Source: UBA1494_A sp963973975 (GTDB lineage: Bacteria; Bacteroidota; Bacteroidia; Flavobacteriales_E; Vicingaceae). Taken from it: a DNA stretch of 64,000 nt. This document shows positions 1-7,981 of this stretch, one piece after another (position 1 is the stretch's first letter; every line of letters starts with the position of its first letter). Made by a program: the position numbers and the translations under genes. The stretch lies in assembly GCA_963973975.1 (NCBI GenBank), contig CAXBCF010000014.1, positions 18,999-82,998 of the forward strand. The letters are read 5' to 3'. The notes under the pieces were generated by a model. It searched no databases. It worked only from the letters and a program-made list of their open reading frames with translations, and was not told where the DNA came from.

Positions 1-860
1 ACAATGAATATGAGGAATATACTTTTGTAAAATGTTCTTCTTGTCAGTTGATCATGCTTAATCCACGCTTAAAAAAAACATTTTTGCCTCACTATTACAA
101 GGATTTTTATTTACCATTTCGCGGCCCTGATGCATGGGGTAAATTCGCCCCATTGGTTGCAAAAAATTTGAATAAAACCGATACTAAAAGAATTCAGCTT
201 TCGCAAAAAGTTGTAAAGCTTGACAAGGCTAGTTCAGTTTTAGATGTGGGATGTGGAAAACCAAGCTTTTTGAAAAAAATAGTTGAGGCTACAAATGCCT
301 ATTGTAAGGGAATTGATTTTAGTGATGAAGGTTGGAGAAACGATTCAAAAATCTACAGTAAATTAGACTTAGAGGTTTCTGAATGTCACCAATTTAAAAC
401 GAATAAAAAGTTTGACTTAATTACTATGTGGCATTATTTGGAGCACGATTATGAGCCCTTGAAAACCTTATTACGATTAAAAGAATTGGTGAGCATCAAT
501 GGAAGGCTGATTATAGAAGTTCCCAATCACAATTCATCGACAAGAAAACTTCAAAAATCTAATTGGGAGGGCTATCACACCCCAAGACATACTGCCATTT
601 ATACCCCGGAAACGATAAAAATACTCCTAAACAATAGTGGATGGCAGGTAGATTATATAAAAACATATGGCACATTAGATGCTTATCCTCTTTTTTGGAT
701 GGGACGACAAGAGCGAAAAGGAATCGACTGGAGTGGTTCTATGGAAAAAAAGTTTTATGGTTTTGTCCTTGGTATGATTTTAACAGCACCTATATTTTGG
801 CTTAAAAAGTGGTTTTCTGCTGGAATCATGACTATAATTGCAAAACCAATAACGCAATAA
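1..860 (+). CDS. SAM-dependent methyltransferase, 5' end cut by window edge
   Basis: Class I methyltransferase of the Methyltransf_23/UbiE-like type. The SAM-binding motif I VLDVGCGKPSF and the later segment GRLIIEVPN are visible, with LEHDYEP between them where the family has its acceptor-side loop. The reading frame is open to the first base of the window. The residues before the first possible start (a TTG at 48) read ...YTFVKCSSCQLIMLNPR, the usual N-terminal CxxC zinc-ribbon leader of this family, so the TTG is an internal Leu codon and the gene begins upstream. The C-terminus has a hydrophobic segment (about 30 residues) that may associate with the membrane. Substrate unknown; such genes often sit in polysaccharide or lipid modification loci, but the neighbour that would show this lies outside the window. 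Confidence 0.85.
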   Translation, partial: NEYEEYTFVKCSSCQLIMLNPRLKKTFLPHYYKDFYLPFRGPDAWGKFAPLVAKNLNKTDTKRIQLSQKVVKLDKASSVLDVGCGKPSFLKKIVEATNAYCKGIDFSDEGWRNDSKIYSKLDLEVSECHQFKTNKKFDLITMWHYLEHDYEPLKTLLRLKELVSINGRLIIEVPNHNSSTRKLQKSNWEGYHTPRHTAIYTPETIKILLNNSGWQVDYIKTYGTLDAYPLFWMGRQERKGIDWSGSMEKKFYGFVLGMILTAPIFWLKKWFSAGIMTIIAKPITQ

Positions 861-867
861 AGCGTTT

Positions 868-1569
868 TCAAAAAGGAAGGATTTTTTTGCCATCCCAGGT
901 CCCTAAAGATTTAAATGGTCTAAATCTGGCAAATAACTCCTCTTTATACCATTTTAGTTCCCTTGTTTTTTGAATAACCTTTTGGTGAGAGTGGTTGCTG
1001 TAAGCGAAATCCTTCATTGCTTTTTCATTTTTCCAAATACTAAAAGTGGCCATGTGTTTAATTGGCCATTCGCCAATACCTTTTGCCAATAAGATATCTT
1101 CTTTATAATTCTTTAATGATTCACCTGTATCTGGCACATCTTTCCAAAATTGAATTAATCGCTTATTTGAAATAGTAGCCCTTGTGATTGCTGCTATAAT
1201 GCTTCCTTCTACTTCTTTACTCGGCTCAAAAGGATTTTGGCCCGACCATTTTCCGTGAGAAATTAAGGGCAACATAAAAACCGTAAATTGTTCTTTTGCT
1301 CTATCTTTGAATTGGGCTATGATAGTGGAATTTTCGATAAATTCATTTGCCTGAACTTCATCATTCCAAACACAAAGCAAGGCGTAAGTTGAAAAATCGG
1401 CTTTCCAATTAAATCCATTTCCTGCTCCTGAACCCATCATCTTATAAAAACTAAGCCCATTACTATTTTTTAGGTACTTGTGTGAAAGTTGCATCATTTT
1501 AAGTGCCCAAAATTTATCACTAAATCCATCGTATTTATTAAGAGTAAGGGTCACTACAGGTGTTTTCAA
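868..1569 (-). CDS. CrtA-like (spheroidene monooxygenase family) protein
   Basis: This 233-residue protein resembles CrtA, the oxygen-dependent carotenoid 2-ketolase of purple bacteria, over its full length. The family-like segments seen are the N-terminal TLTLNKYDG, KMMGSGAGNGF, the central GKWSGQNPFEP, ITRATI followed by FWKDVPD, the segment GIGEWPI then FSIWKNEKAM, and the C-terminal WYKEELFARFRPF. It is read from a TTG codon; the frame upstream closes at 1594-1596 with no ATG, and the only other early option is a GTG at residue 6. No other carotenoid gene lies in the window, so the substrate is open: a carotenoid role follows only from family membership. It converges with the methyltransferase just to its left, 7 bases apart. 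Confidence 0.75.
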   Translation of the reverse strand: MKTPVVTLTLNKYDGFSDKFWALKMMQLSHKYLKNSNGLSFYKMMGSGAGNGFNWKADFSTYALLCVWNDEVQANEFIENSTIIAQFKDRAKEQFTVFMLPLISHGKWSGQNPFEPSKEVEGSIIAAITRATISNKRLIQFWKDVPDTGESLKNYKEDILLAKGIGEWPIKHMATFSIWKNEKAMKDFAYSNHSHQKVIQKTRELKWYKEELFARFRPFKSLGTWDGKKILPF

Positions 1570-1896
1570 TACGGTATATTTATATGTAATTTTCTAGAAA
1601 ACAATAATAAGGTATTTTTGATTTTGTCAATTTAAGAATATTAGGTATTCTTCTTATAAAAGGGAATATCAAAATTTAAAAATGAGTTTTATAGGGGCAC
1701 AGTGGGTATATAATTTATTTATTATTCACTGTCTAGTTTTCGCTTTTAATTCGTTCTATTGTTTTTTTACCCGATTGGATAAAAAAGAGACATTAGTAAG
1801 AGCAAAATCTAATTTCATGGCAACAAAGAAATGGGAATAGTTAAAATAATAGATACTTTTACTCCCAAACAATTGCTCATTTAAATCAATGATGGG
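1570..1896. other. intergenic region between divergent crtA-like and symporter genes
   Basis: An AT-rich spacer of 327 bases. It holds a plus-strand -7-like box TATTTTTG at 1613-1620 and a 52-codon open frame at 1682-1840 (ATG to TAG) encoding a hydrophobic start followed by a basic tail. That frame resembles nothing I know and could be a small membrane protein, a gene remnant or chance. No RNA gene or strong terminator is seen. Confidence 0.5.
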
Positions 1897-2778
1897 ATGA
1901 TTTCAATACTACTAACCAAGGTTTTACTGCCTTTGTCGCTTGGTATCATTATGCTGGGTATGGGAATGACATTAATACCTGCAGATTTTACTCGAATAGT
2001 AAAATATCCCAAAGCCATTTTAATTGGCCTCTGCAATCAATTGATTTTCTTGCCACTCATTGGTTTGTTTTTAGCCATAGCGTTTGATTTAAACGCAACA
2101 ATGGCAGTAGGTCTCATGATTATTGCCGCTTGCCCGGGTGGACCGACAAGCAATTTAATCACTCAAGTGAGCAAAGGAAACATTGCCTTATCTGTTACAC
2201 TTACTGCGGTTGCTAGTTTTATCTGCATACTTTCTATTCCTTTTATTTTAACGCATGCATTGAATTATTTTGGAACAGGTTCGGATGTTGCCATTGAGTT
2301 GCCAGTATTTGATACCATACTTCAAATAATGGGAATCACCATCATTCCCATCAGTATTGGAATGATGATCCGTAAACGCAAACCCGATTTTGCCATTCGA
2401 ATGGAAAAACCAATGCGCACCGCATCAACTGTTATTTTTATAGTGATTTTTATAGCTGTAATTGCTGCCAACTTTAGCAAGCTAGGGGAAGCCATGAAAG
2501 AAGTTGGATTGGTTACTCTGATTTTAAACATTGGTACTATGGGTTTAGGCTATTTATCTGCTCGCTTGTTTAAACTGAATTTAAAAAGTGCCATTTCAAT
2601 TACCATAGAAAGCGGTATTCAAAATGGTACCTTGGCATTTGTTATTGCCACATCCATTCTCAACAACATTGAGATGGCAATTCCCACAGGCGCTTATTCA
2701 ATTTGGATGTTTGTGACTGGTGGAATTTTAATGTGGCAACTTGGTAAACGAAAAGAAGTTGAAACTTTTACAGTTTAG
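1897..2778 (+). CDS. bile acid:sodium symporter family (SBF/BASS) transporter
   Basis: A 293-residue integral membrane protein with about nine to ten hydrophobic segments along its whole length. The segment MIIAACPGGPTSNLIT matches the conserved ACPGG(x)xSN signature of the SBF family, whose members couple sodium import to uptake of organic anions such as bile acids, pantoate or 2-keto acids. The second crossover region is seen as IESGIQNGTLAFVIA, matching the family's E(T/S)G(x)QN motif that binds sodium. The likely location is the cytoplasmic membrane. It stands alone, read away from the crtA-like gene. The real substrate cannot be told from sequence. Confidence 0.9.
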   Translation: MISILLTKVLLPLSLGIIMLGMGMTLIPADFTRIVKYPKAILIGLCNQLIFLPLIGLFLAIAFDLNATMAVGLMIIAACPGGPTSNLITQVSKGNIALSVTLTAVASFICILSIPFILTHALNYFGTGSDVAIELPVFDTILQIMGITIIPISIGMMIRKRKPDFAIRMEKPMRTASTVIFIVIFIAVIAANFSKLGEAMKEVGLVTLILNIGTMGLGYLSARLFKLNLKSAISITIESGIQNGTLAFVIATSILNNIEMAIPTGAYSIWMFVTGGILMWQLGKRKEVETFTV

Positions 2779-2917
2779 AATATTAAACAAATGGATATGT
2801 TTATGCATTCCTTTTTTTCCCTTGTAATTGCTTTATTAGCATAATTGAAGGATTAATACAAGGAATTTAAAATAGTAATAGCACAGGTTTATTTTATCAA
2901 TTATTAATTAAAGAAAA

Positions 2918-3421
2918 ATGAGAAATCAACTTATAGTATTTTCAATGACTTTACTTGTAATACTAGGTTCAAGTTGTGCCTCAATTTTAAGTAAGTCTAG
3001 TTATCCAATTTCTATTAGGAGCACACCTTCATTAGCGAAAGTTTCAGTAACTGATAAAAAAGGGTTTGTTATTTATCAAGGAAACACTCCTGCTACTTTG
3101 TATTTAGATGCAGGAAACGGGTACTTTTCTAGAGCAAAATACCAAGTAAAGATTGAGTTAGCAGGATATGAAGATAGAATAGTACCTGTTCATTTTAAAA
3201 TTGACGGCTGGTATTGGGGCAATCTCCTTTTTGGTGGAGCTATTGGTTTTTTAATTGTTGACCCCGCAACCGGGGCAATGTATAAATTGAAAACGCTTTA
3301 CATCAATGAAACGCTATCTGAAACACTTTCATTCAATGAAAATGAAAACGGCTTGAAAATCTTTACCATCGACCAAATTCCAAATCATTGGATTGAACAA
3401 TTAGTTAAATTAGAAGATTAA
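2918..3421 (+). CDS. predicted lipoprotein with PEGA-like region
   Basis: A 167-residue protein with a signal peptide ending in the lipobox LGSSC, so Cys20 is the predicted lipidated residue. Residues 30-90 resemble a PEGA-type beta module (ISIRSTPSLAKVSVTDKKG, then GNTPATLYL, then KYQVKIELAGYEDRIVPV), a common surface module. A short hydrophobic glycine-rich stretch (LLFGGAIGFLIVDP) follows, as in many small Bacteroidota lipoproteins of this kind. Function unknown; probably attached to the outer or inner membrane facing the periplasm. Confidence 0.75.
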   Translation: MRNQLIVFSMTLLVILGSSCASILSKSSYPISIRSTPSLAKVSVTDKKGFVIYQGNTPATLYLDAGNGYFSRAKYQVKIELAGYEDRIVPVHFKIDGWYWGNLLFGGAIGFLIVDPATGAMYKLKTLYINETLSETLSFNENENGLKIFTIDQIPNHWIEQLVKLED

Positions 3422-3452
3422 ACGGCTTAGTTAAAGTTAAAGAGGCAATAGC

Positions 3453-3474
3453 GGTTGAGGGAATTTTCTCAACC
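3453..3474 (+). terminator. possible hairpin after lipoprotein gene
   Basis: Inverted repeat GGTTGAG / CTCAACC with an 8-base loop, 31 bases after the lipoprotein stop codon. There is no T-run behind it, so an intrinsic terminator is only a weak possibility. Confidence 0.3.
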
Positions 3475-3574
3475 TTCAAACAGCCTTCTTTCTGATATTT
3501 CAAGCAAAGACAGAAAAAAAGCATAAGTTTATGGATGTGTTCTATAATTCCAGTAAATCTAATTTTTTGAAAGC

Positions 3575-4309
3575 ATGAAAAAGCCAGACTTTAGTAACTT
3601 AAGTGCCGTTTTTGTGAATTGTACTTTAAAGAAATCTCCTGAGATAAGTCATACAGACAACCTGATGGCAGTTTCAAGGCGAATAATGGAAAAGGAAAAC
3701 GTAAAGACTGATGAAATACGTTTCATAGATCATGAAGTGGCAACAGGTATTTACCCCGATATGTCCAAGCATAATTGGGAAAAAGACGAATGGCCCCAAC
3801 TTTTCCAAAGAATTCTAAAAGCAGATATTTTAATTATTGGAACACCCATTTGGTTAGGCGAAAAATCTTCCATTGCCCAAAAATTCATTGAGCGACTTTA
3901 TGCCATGAGTGCTGAAACCAATGCCCAAGGACAATACATCTACTACGGCAAAGTAGGAGCTTGCGTAATTACTGGAAACGAAGATGGAATCAAGCATTGT
4001 GCAATGGGAATTTTATATTCACTTCAACACATTGGATATTCCATACCACCTCAGGCAGATTGCGGTTGGATTGGCAAGGTAGGACCAGGTCCAAGCTATG
4101 GCGATACCGAATGGCAAGGCAAAAAAGTAGAACCACCAGTAGGATTTGAAAGTGATTTCACCAATCGAAACACCACATTCATGACCTATAATTTGCTCCA
4201 CTTAGCACACTTACTCAAATCAAATTCTGGGTATTCTAATTATGGTAACTCCATTACTAAATGGAATGATGGGGAAAGATGGAATTTTGAAAAGCCTAAA
4301 GCAAACTAA
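3575..4309 (+). CDS. flavodoxin-like NAD(P)H-dependent oxidoreductase
   Basis: A 244-residue protein of the flavodoxin-like fold / NADPH-dependent FMN reductase group. The N-terminal strand AVFVNCTLKKSPEISHTDNL is where the FMN-phosphate loop lies, and the segment ADILIIGTPIWLGEKSSIAQKFIER matches the family's second flavin-contact loop (TP.W.G..S...K.F.DR). These proteins bind FMN and reduce quinones or other acceptors in the cytosol. It is single, without an obvious operon partner, and precedes the toxin-antitoxin pair. The true electron acceptor is not visible. Confidence 0.85.
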   Translation: MKKPDFSNLSAVFVNCTLKKSPEISHTDNLMAVSRRIMEKENVKTDEIRFIDHEVATGIYPDMSKHNWEKDEWPQLFQRILKADILIIGTPIWLGEKSSIAQKFIERLYAMSAETNAQGQYIYYGKVGACVITGNEDGIKHCAMGILYSLQHIGYSIPPQADCGWIGKVGPGPSYGDTEWQGKKVEPPVGFESDFTNRNTTFMTYNLLHLAHLLKSNSGYSNYGNSITKWNDGERWNFEKPKAN

Positions 4310-4460
4310 GCAGAGTAATTTGAAAAATAGTATTTTGGCTGAAAGAATTTGAAATTTGAACTCTCAATTCTAGATGAATTCTTCCGTTTGGATTTAGGTT
4401 GGCAAATGAAGATAAATTTTTATTATATATGTTTTTTCTAGTGAAGTGTATAATAAATAA

Positions 4461-4492
4461 TTTGTTTTGTACGGTAAATTGCCGTACATTTG
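4461..4492 (+). promoter_or_regulatory. promoter and operator of the toxin-antitoxin pair
   Basis: A -33 element TTTG (4461-4464) and -7 box TACATTTG (4485-4492), 20 bases apart, fit the Bacteroidota housekeeping consensus. Between and partly over them lies the perfect inverted repeat TGTACGG (4468-4474) / CCGTACA (4482-4488) with a 7-base spacer. Its position would let a bound antitoxin block polymerase, as in known autoregulated TacAT-type modules; that step is inference. Confidence 0.75.
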
Positions 4493-4509
4493 TTTTAAAT
4501 TGTTTTATT

Positions 4510-4791
4510 ATGGAAGCACAAGTAAATAAAGAAGAGCGAATTGAATTAAGAGTCTCCTCTGCTGATAAGAGAACTTTCAGAAGAGCTCAAAAACTCAGTG
4601 GGGATAAATCTTTTAGCAGCTTTATAGTTAGGATAGTTAAAAAACAAGCTGAAGAAATAGTTGCCAAAAACGACAGGATAATCACTACTGAAAAAGACCG
4701 TCAAGTATTTTTTGATGCTGTATTTGGGGATAGAAAACCAAATCAGAACCTAGTCGCTGCTGCTAAAAAATACAAATTAAATAAATCCTGA
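4510..4791 (+). CDS. DUF1778 (TacA-type) antitoxin
   Basis: A 93-residue ribbon-helix-helix protein of the DUF1778 family, the antitoxin of GNAT-toxin modules. The N-terminal IELRVSSADKRTFRRAQKL and FSSFIVRIVKKQAEE fit the RHH fold (beta strand, helix, helix), and the C-terminal tail FFDAVFGDRKPNQNLVAAAKKYK is the usual toxin-neutralising extension. The frame is open further upstream, but the ATG at 4510 is chosen because the start must lie after the promoter/operator at 4461-4492. Two bases separate its stop from the toxin start, so the pair is co-transcribed, and it probably represses its own promoter. Confidence 0.85.
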   Translation: MEAQVNKEERIELRVSSADKRTFRRAQKLSGDKSFSSFIVRIVKKQAEEIVAKNDRIITTEKDRQVFFDAVFGDRKPNQNLVAAAKKYKLNKS

Positions 4792-4793
4792 AT

Positions 4794-5291
4794 TTGAATA
4801 TTTCCATTTTAGACAAATCTCACAATAGAAAGTGTTTTGAATGCGAAGTTCAGCAATTAACTGACTATATTCAAAAGCAGGTAAGTCAGGACATTAAGAA
4901 AAGACTAGCAATATGCTTCGTTGCAACAGACAAAGACAAAAATGTTATTGGCTACTATACGCTCACAAGTGAAAGTCTAGGAAGAGATCTAATCCCTGAA
5001 AAGTATATTAAAAAAGTGCCGCAAAATTATAATGCTCCGGTAATTCTGCTTGGTCGATTAGCAAGAGACATAAAAGTAAAAGGAAGTGGTCTTGGAGAGC
5101 ACCTGCTTTTAGATGCATTATTCCGAGCCTTCACACTATCAGAAGAAAGTATCGGTGCAATGGCAGTTGTTGTCGATCCAATAAATGAATTTGCAGTGAA
5201 ATTCTATGAAAAGTATGGTTTTGAAAAACTACCTGACAGTGAAAAGATGCTACTTCCGATGAACACAATTAAGCAAATAATACCAATTTAG
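4794..5291 (+). CDS. GNAT-family acetyltransferase toxin (TacT-like)
   Basis: A 165-residue GNAT acetyltransferase. The acetyl-CoA phosphate-binding loop is seen as RDIKVKGSGLGEHLL (the R/Q-x-x-G-x-G/A motif is K-G-S-G-L-G here), followed by the C-terminal FYEKYGFEKLPDSEKMLLPM with the tyrosine often used as the general acid. TacT-type toxins acetylate the amino group of charged tRNAs and stop translation. The start is a TTG, two bases after the antitoxin stop; no in-frame ATG occurs before the core domain, and translational coupling with a weak start would keep toxin below antitoxin. Confidence 0.85.
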   Translation: MNISILDKSHNRKCFECEVQQLTDYIQKQVSQDIKKRLAICFVATDKDKNVIGYYTLTSESLGRDLIPEKYIKKVPQNYNAPVILLGRLARDIKVKGSGLGEHLLLDALFRAFTLSEESIGAMAVVVDPINEFAVKFYEKYGFEKLPDSEKMLLPMNTIKQIIPI

Positions 5292-5295
5292 TTTT

Positions 5296-5410
5296 TTAAT
5301 GTCGCTACGATATCTTCAAAAGTATAATACCGATGTACCTGCCGGCCGGACAGGCAGGGATTTTAAGGAGCATTAATGCGACAATTAAAATCACAATCGG
5401 TATAATTTAA
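5296..5410. repeat. intergenic inverted-repeat element (copy A)
   Basis: Between convergent genes lies a structured element: outer arms GTCGC (5301-5305) / GCGAC (5378-5382), arms ATACCGAT (5327-5334) / ATCGGTAT (5396-5403), and a GC-rich hairpin CCTGCC (5338-5343) / GGCAGG (5353-5358) that stands out from the AT-rich surroundings. Related pieces recur at 27140-27310 and 37533-37670. No coding capacity. It could be a MITE-like or REP-like element and might also serve as a bidirectional terminator. Confidence 0.6.
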
Positions 5411-5464
5411 GCAAACTCTTCGGGATAGCTCTATACACTAAACCTACTAGTATTTAAAAACAAC

Positions 5465-5977
5465 TTACCCCTTTGGCTTCTTATAAAGTGGCACAGTGCT
5501 GCAAGGTTCCCCATACATGATGGTAGCAGCATGGGGCAGTAATAATTCAGTGAGTTTTACATAAGCGGAGGCGGGCACCGCTTTTTTGCTGCAACCTTTA
5601 ATCACTACTCGAGCAGCTTCATAGTCTTTCGGGTCGATTTTGCTCAATTCAGCTTCAAATAAAATGCTTTCTAGTTCTTCTAATGTTCCAAAAACAACGC
5701 GTTTGGCAAAAGGGGCAATTTTAGTGGCCAAAAGCATATACGCCCAAGTGGGCACAATGGCATCAACCGAGCAATACAACGCCACAAATTTATCTTGGTA
5801 AACCGACCAATCAGTGGTTTTTACAAATTCTCGAAAGTCCTTTTCTTTCAACGCAATGCCTTGCCAAAGATTGTCTTTCAAATCATAAAGCACGCGCTCT
5901 CCTTCTGGAAACAGCTCTTCCAAATTGAAAGTTACTAAGCCACTGTTGGCTACTCTATTGATGATTTCTTCTGACAT
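5465..5977 (-). CDS. DUF2480 family protein
   Basis: A 170-residue cytosolic protein of the DUF2480 family, found in Bacteroidota and often at the end of SUF clusters. Recognised from the overall pattern: the N-terminal NRVANSGLVTFNLEELFP, the central QDKFVALYCSVDAIVPTWAYMLL, and the C-terminal VVIKGCSKKAVPASAYV. Two cysteines (in ALYCSVD and KGCSKK) are candidates for metal or cluster contact, but that is inference. It lies 3 bases downstream of the sufT-like gene, as the last gene of the operon, which suggests a role in Fe-S assembly or delivery. Biochemical function unknown. Confidence 0.85.
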   Translation of the reverse strand: MSEEIINRVANSGLVTFNLEELFPEGERVLYDLKDNLWQGIALKEKDFREFVKTTDWSVYQDKFVALYCSVDAIVPTWAYMLLATKIAPFAKRVVFGTLEELESILFEAELSKIDPKDYEAARVVIKGCSKKAVPASAYVKLTELLLPHAATIMYGEPCSTVPLYKKPKG

Positions 5978-5980
5978 AAT

Positions 5981-6316
5981 TTACATAAATCCGAGTTCGA
6001 ACTTTGCTTCTTCGCTCATCATTTCTTTGTCCCAAGGTGGATCCCAAACAATCTCAACTTTTGCCGATTTCACCGACCACAAACCCGCTGCTTTCGTTTC
6101 CACTTCTTGTGGCAAAGATTCCGCCACCGGACAGTTGGGTGAGGTTAAAGTCATTAGTATGCTGATCTCAAAATCGGAGTTGGCTTTCACTTCATAAATC
6201 AATCCCAAATCGTAAATATTGACAGGAATTTCAGGATCATAAATCGTTTTTAAAATATCAATTACTTGATTTTCAACTTCCGCAGGACTAATTTCTTTAT
6301 TTTCTTCAACGCTCAT
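5981..6316 (-). CDS. MIP18/DUF59 family Fe-S assembly protein (SufT-like)
   Basis: About 111 residues of the MIP18 (DUF59) fold: TIYDPEIPVNIYDLGLIYEV is the conserved D-P-E-I-P...D-L-G-L-I signature, followed by LTSPNCPVAESLP carrying the family's conserved cysteine. Members such as SufT help mature Fe-S proteins. The ATG at 6316 is preferred; a longer ATG frame to 6355 would overlap sufE by 29 bases and adds a basic stretch not seen in the family. It belongs to the suf operon, between sufE and the DUF2480 gene. The phenylacetate protein PaaD in this window belongs to the same family. Confidence 0.9.
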   Translation of the reverse strand: MSVEENKEISPAEVENQVIDILKTIYDPEIPVNIYDLGLIYEVKANSDFEISILMTLTSPNCPVAESLPQEVETKAAGLWSVKSAKVEIVWDPPWDKEMMSEEAKFELGFM

Positions 6317-6326
6317 ACACTTCTTT

Positions 6327-6746
6327 TTAAACTTTTGCCTGAAAGGCAATTGCATACATTTTCATCTGTTTAATCATGCTCACCAAGCCATTGGAACGGG
6401 TGGGAGAGAGGTGTTCTTTCAATCCAATTTGATCGATAAAATAGAGTTCAGTACTTAAAATTTCTTCTGGACTGCTATCGGTCAATACTCGAATCATCAA
6501 AGAAATAATTCCCTTGGTGATAATTGCATCGCTGTCAGCTGTGTAATGTATTTTTCCATCTATCAATTCCGCTGCCAACCAAACCCTCGACTGACATCCT
6601 TTTATGATGTTTTCATCCACCTTTTTGCTTTCCTCAATAAGTGGCAATTCCTTCCCCAAAGAAATCAGGTGCTCGTATTTGTCCATCCAATCGTCGAAGA
6701 GGGCAAACTCTTCAACTACTTCATCTTGTAGCTCTTTAATGCTCAT
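6327..6746 (-). CDS. sufE: cysteine desulfuration protein SufE
   Basis: A 139-residue SufE. It takes sulfane sulfur from the SufS persulfide and passes it to the SufB scaffold. The active cysteine is Cys51 in the motif KGCQSRVW, and the C-terminal GLKEHLSPTRSNGL is the conserved family segment. The start shares one base with the sufS stop codon (ATGA-type overlap at 6746), which suggests coupled translation. Length is as usual for SufE. Confidence 0.97.
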   Translation of the reverse strand: MSIKELQDEVVEEFALFDDWMDKYEHLISLGKELPLIEESKKVDENIIKGCQSRVWLAAELIDGKIHYTADSDAIITKGIISLMIRVLTDSSPEEILSTELYFIDQIGLKEHLSPTRSNGLVSMIKQMKMYAIAFQAKV

Positions 6747-7981
6747 TATTTCAACATTTTTAATGCCCGCTCAAGTGCAGCAATGAGTAAATCTACTTCC
6801 GCTTTGGTATTGTAAAATGCAAAAGATGCGCGAACCGTACCGAGTATTCTAAAACGATCCATTAAAGGCTGTGTGCAATGGTGTCCTGTTCGAACGGCAA
6901 TACCCATTTTATCTACAATTACGCCGATGTCATAAGCATGCACTCCCTCCACTATAAATGAAATTACACTTGCTTTTTTTGCAGCTTCACCAATAATTCT
7001 CACACCCTCAATTTTCTTAAGTTCAGTTGTAGCGTATTCCAATAATTCTTTTTCATGCACTGCAATAGCTTCCCAATCCAATAGGTTGAGGTAGTCTAAG
7101 GTTGCGCCACTGGCAATTCCCGCAGCAATGTTTGGTGTTCCAGCCTCAAATTTATGTGGCAGTTCATTGTAGGTTGTTTTATCAAAAGTCACCGTTTTGA
7201 TCATGTCTCCACCACCTTGGTAGGGAGGAATGCTTTCCAACAATGCTTTTTTGCCATACAAAACACCAATTCCCGTAGGTCCAAACATTTTGTGCAAACC
7301 GAAAACATAAAAGTCAGCATCCAATGCCTGCATGTCGGGCGCATGGTGTGCAACCTGCTGTGCACCATCTACCAAAACAGGTATGTTTTTAGCATGTGCC
7401 ATGGCAATAATTTCCTTTACAGGATTAATGGTTCCCAAGGTATTGCTGATGTGAACCAAGGCAAGAATTTTTGTTTTTTCTGTGAGTAAGGCTTGCAATT
7501 CCTCTAAAATCAATTCGCCCTGATCATTGATGGGCGCAACTTTTAAATGCGCTCCTTTTTCTTCGCAAATAAGTTGCCAAGGAACAATGTTGGAATGGTG
7601 TTCCATTGCAGTAATTAGCACTTCATCTCCCGCTTTTAGGTGATGTCGACCAAATGAATTAGCAACCAAATTGATTCCGTCAGTAGTGCCTTTGGTGAAA
7701 ATAATTTCCTCTTTATGTGCAGCATTTAAATATGCTTGCATTTTTTCTCGCACACCCTCATAAGCCGATGTAGCTTCTTGGCTCAAGGTGTGCACTCCAC
7801 GGTGAATGTTGCTGTTTTCAAATGAATAATAATTCACCAAAGCATCAATAACTGGTTGAGGTTTTTGTGCCGTTGCCCCATTGTCTAAGTAAACTAAATT
7901 TTGCCCATTTACCTTGCGTGAAAGGATGGGGAAATCTTTTCGAATCTTAGCTACATCAAATTTGGTGGCGATTTCACTCAT
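6746..7981 (-). CDS. sufS: cysteine desulfurase SufS
   Basis: A 411-residue class V aminotransferase-fold cysteine desulfurase, group II. It removes sulfur from L-cysteine, giving alanine and an enzyme persulfide. PLP is held by Lys231 in GLHKMFGPTGIGV, and the active cysteine is Cys369 in RTGHHCTQP; the short loop around it is the SufS type rather than the long IscS loop. Other fold marks are EHHSNIVPW and VDGAQQ. It overlaps sufD by 4 bases upstream and sufE by one base downstream. Confidence 0.97.
   Translation of the reverse strand: MSEIATKFDVAKIRKDFPILSRKVNGQNLVYLDNGATAQKPQPVIDALVNYYSFENSNIHRGVHTLSQEATSAYEGVREKMQAYLNAAHKEEIIFTKGTTDGINLVANSFGRHHLKAGDEVLITAMEHHSNIVPWQLICEEKGAHLKVAPINDQGELILEELQALLTEKTKILALVHISNTLGTINPVKEIIAMAHAKNIPVLVDGAQQVAHHAPDMQALDADFYVFGLHKMFGPTGIGVLYGKKALLESIPPYQGGGDMIKTVTFDKTTYNELPHKFEAGTPNIAAGIASGATLDYLNLLDWEAIAVHEKELLEYATTELKKIEGVRIIGEAAKKASVISFIVEGVHAYDIGVIVDKMGIAVRTGHHCTQPLMDRFRILGTVRASFAFYNTKAEVDLLIAALERALKMLK

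Noticed and set aside
48..860. Methyltransferase starting at the TTG at 48
   Set aside because: The frame continues to the window edge and the upstream residues form the family's CxxC leader, so the gene is only cut by the window.
4399..4509. Longer antitoxin reading frame starting before the operator
   Set aside because: It would include the promoter and operator of the pair; the added residues are unlike DUF1778 proteins.
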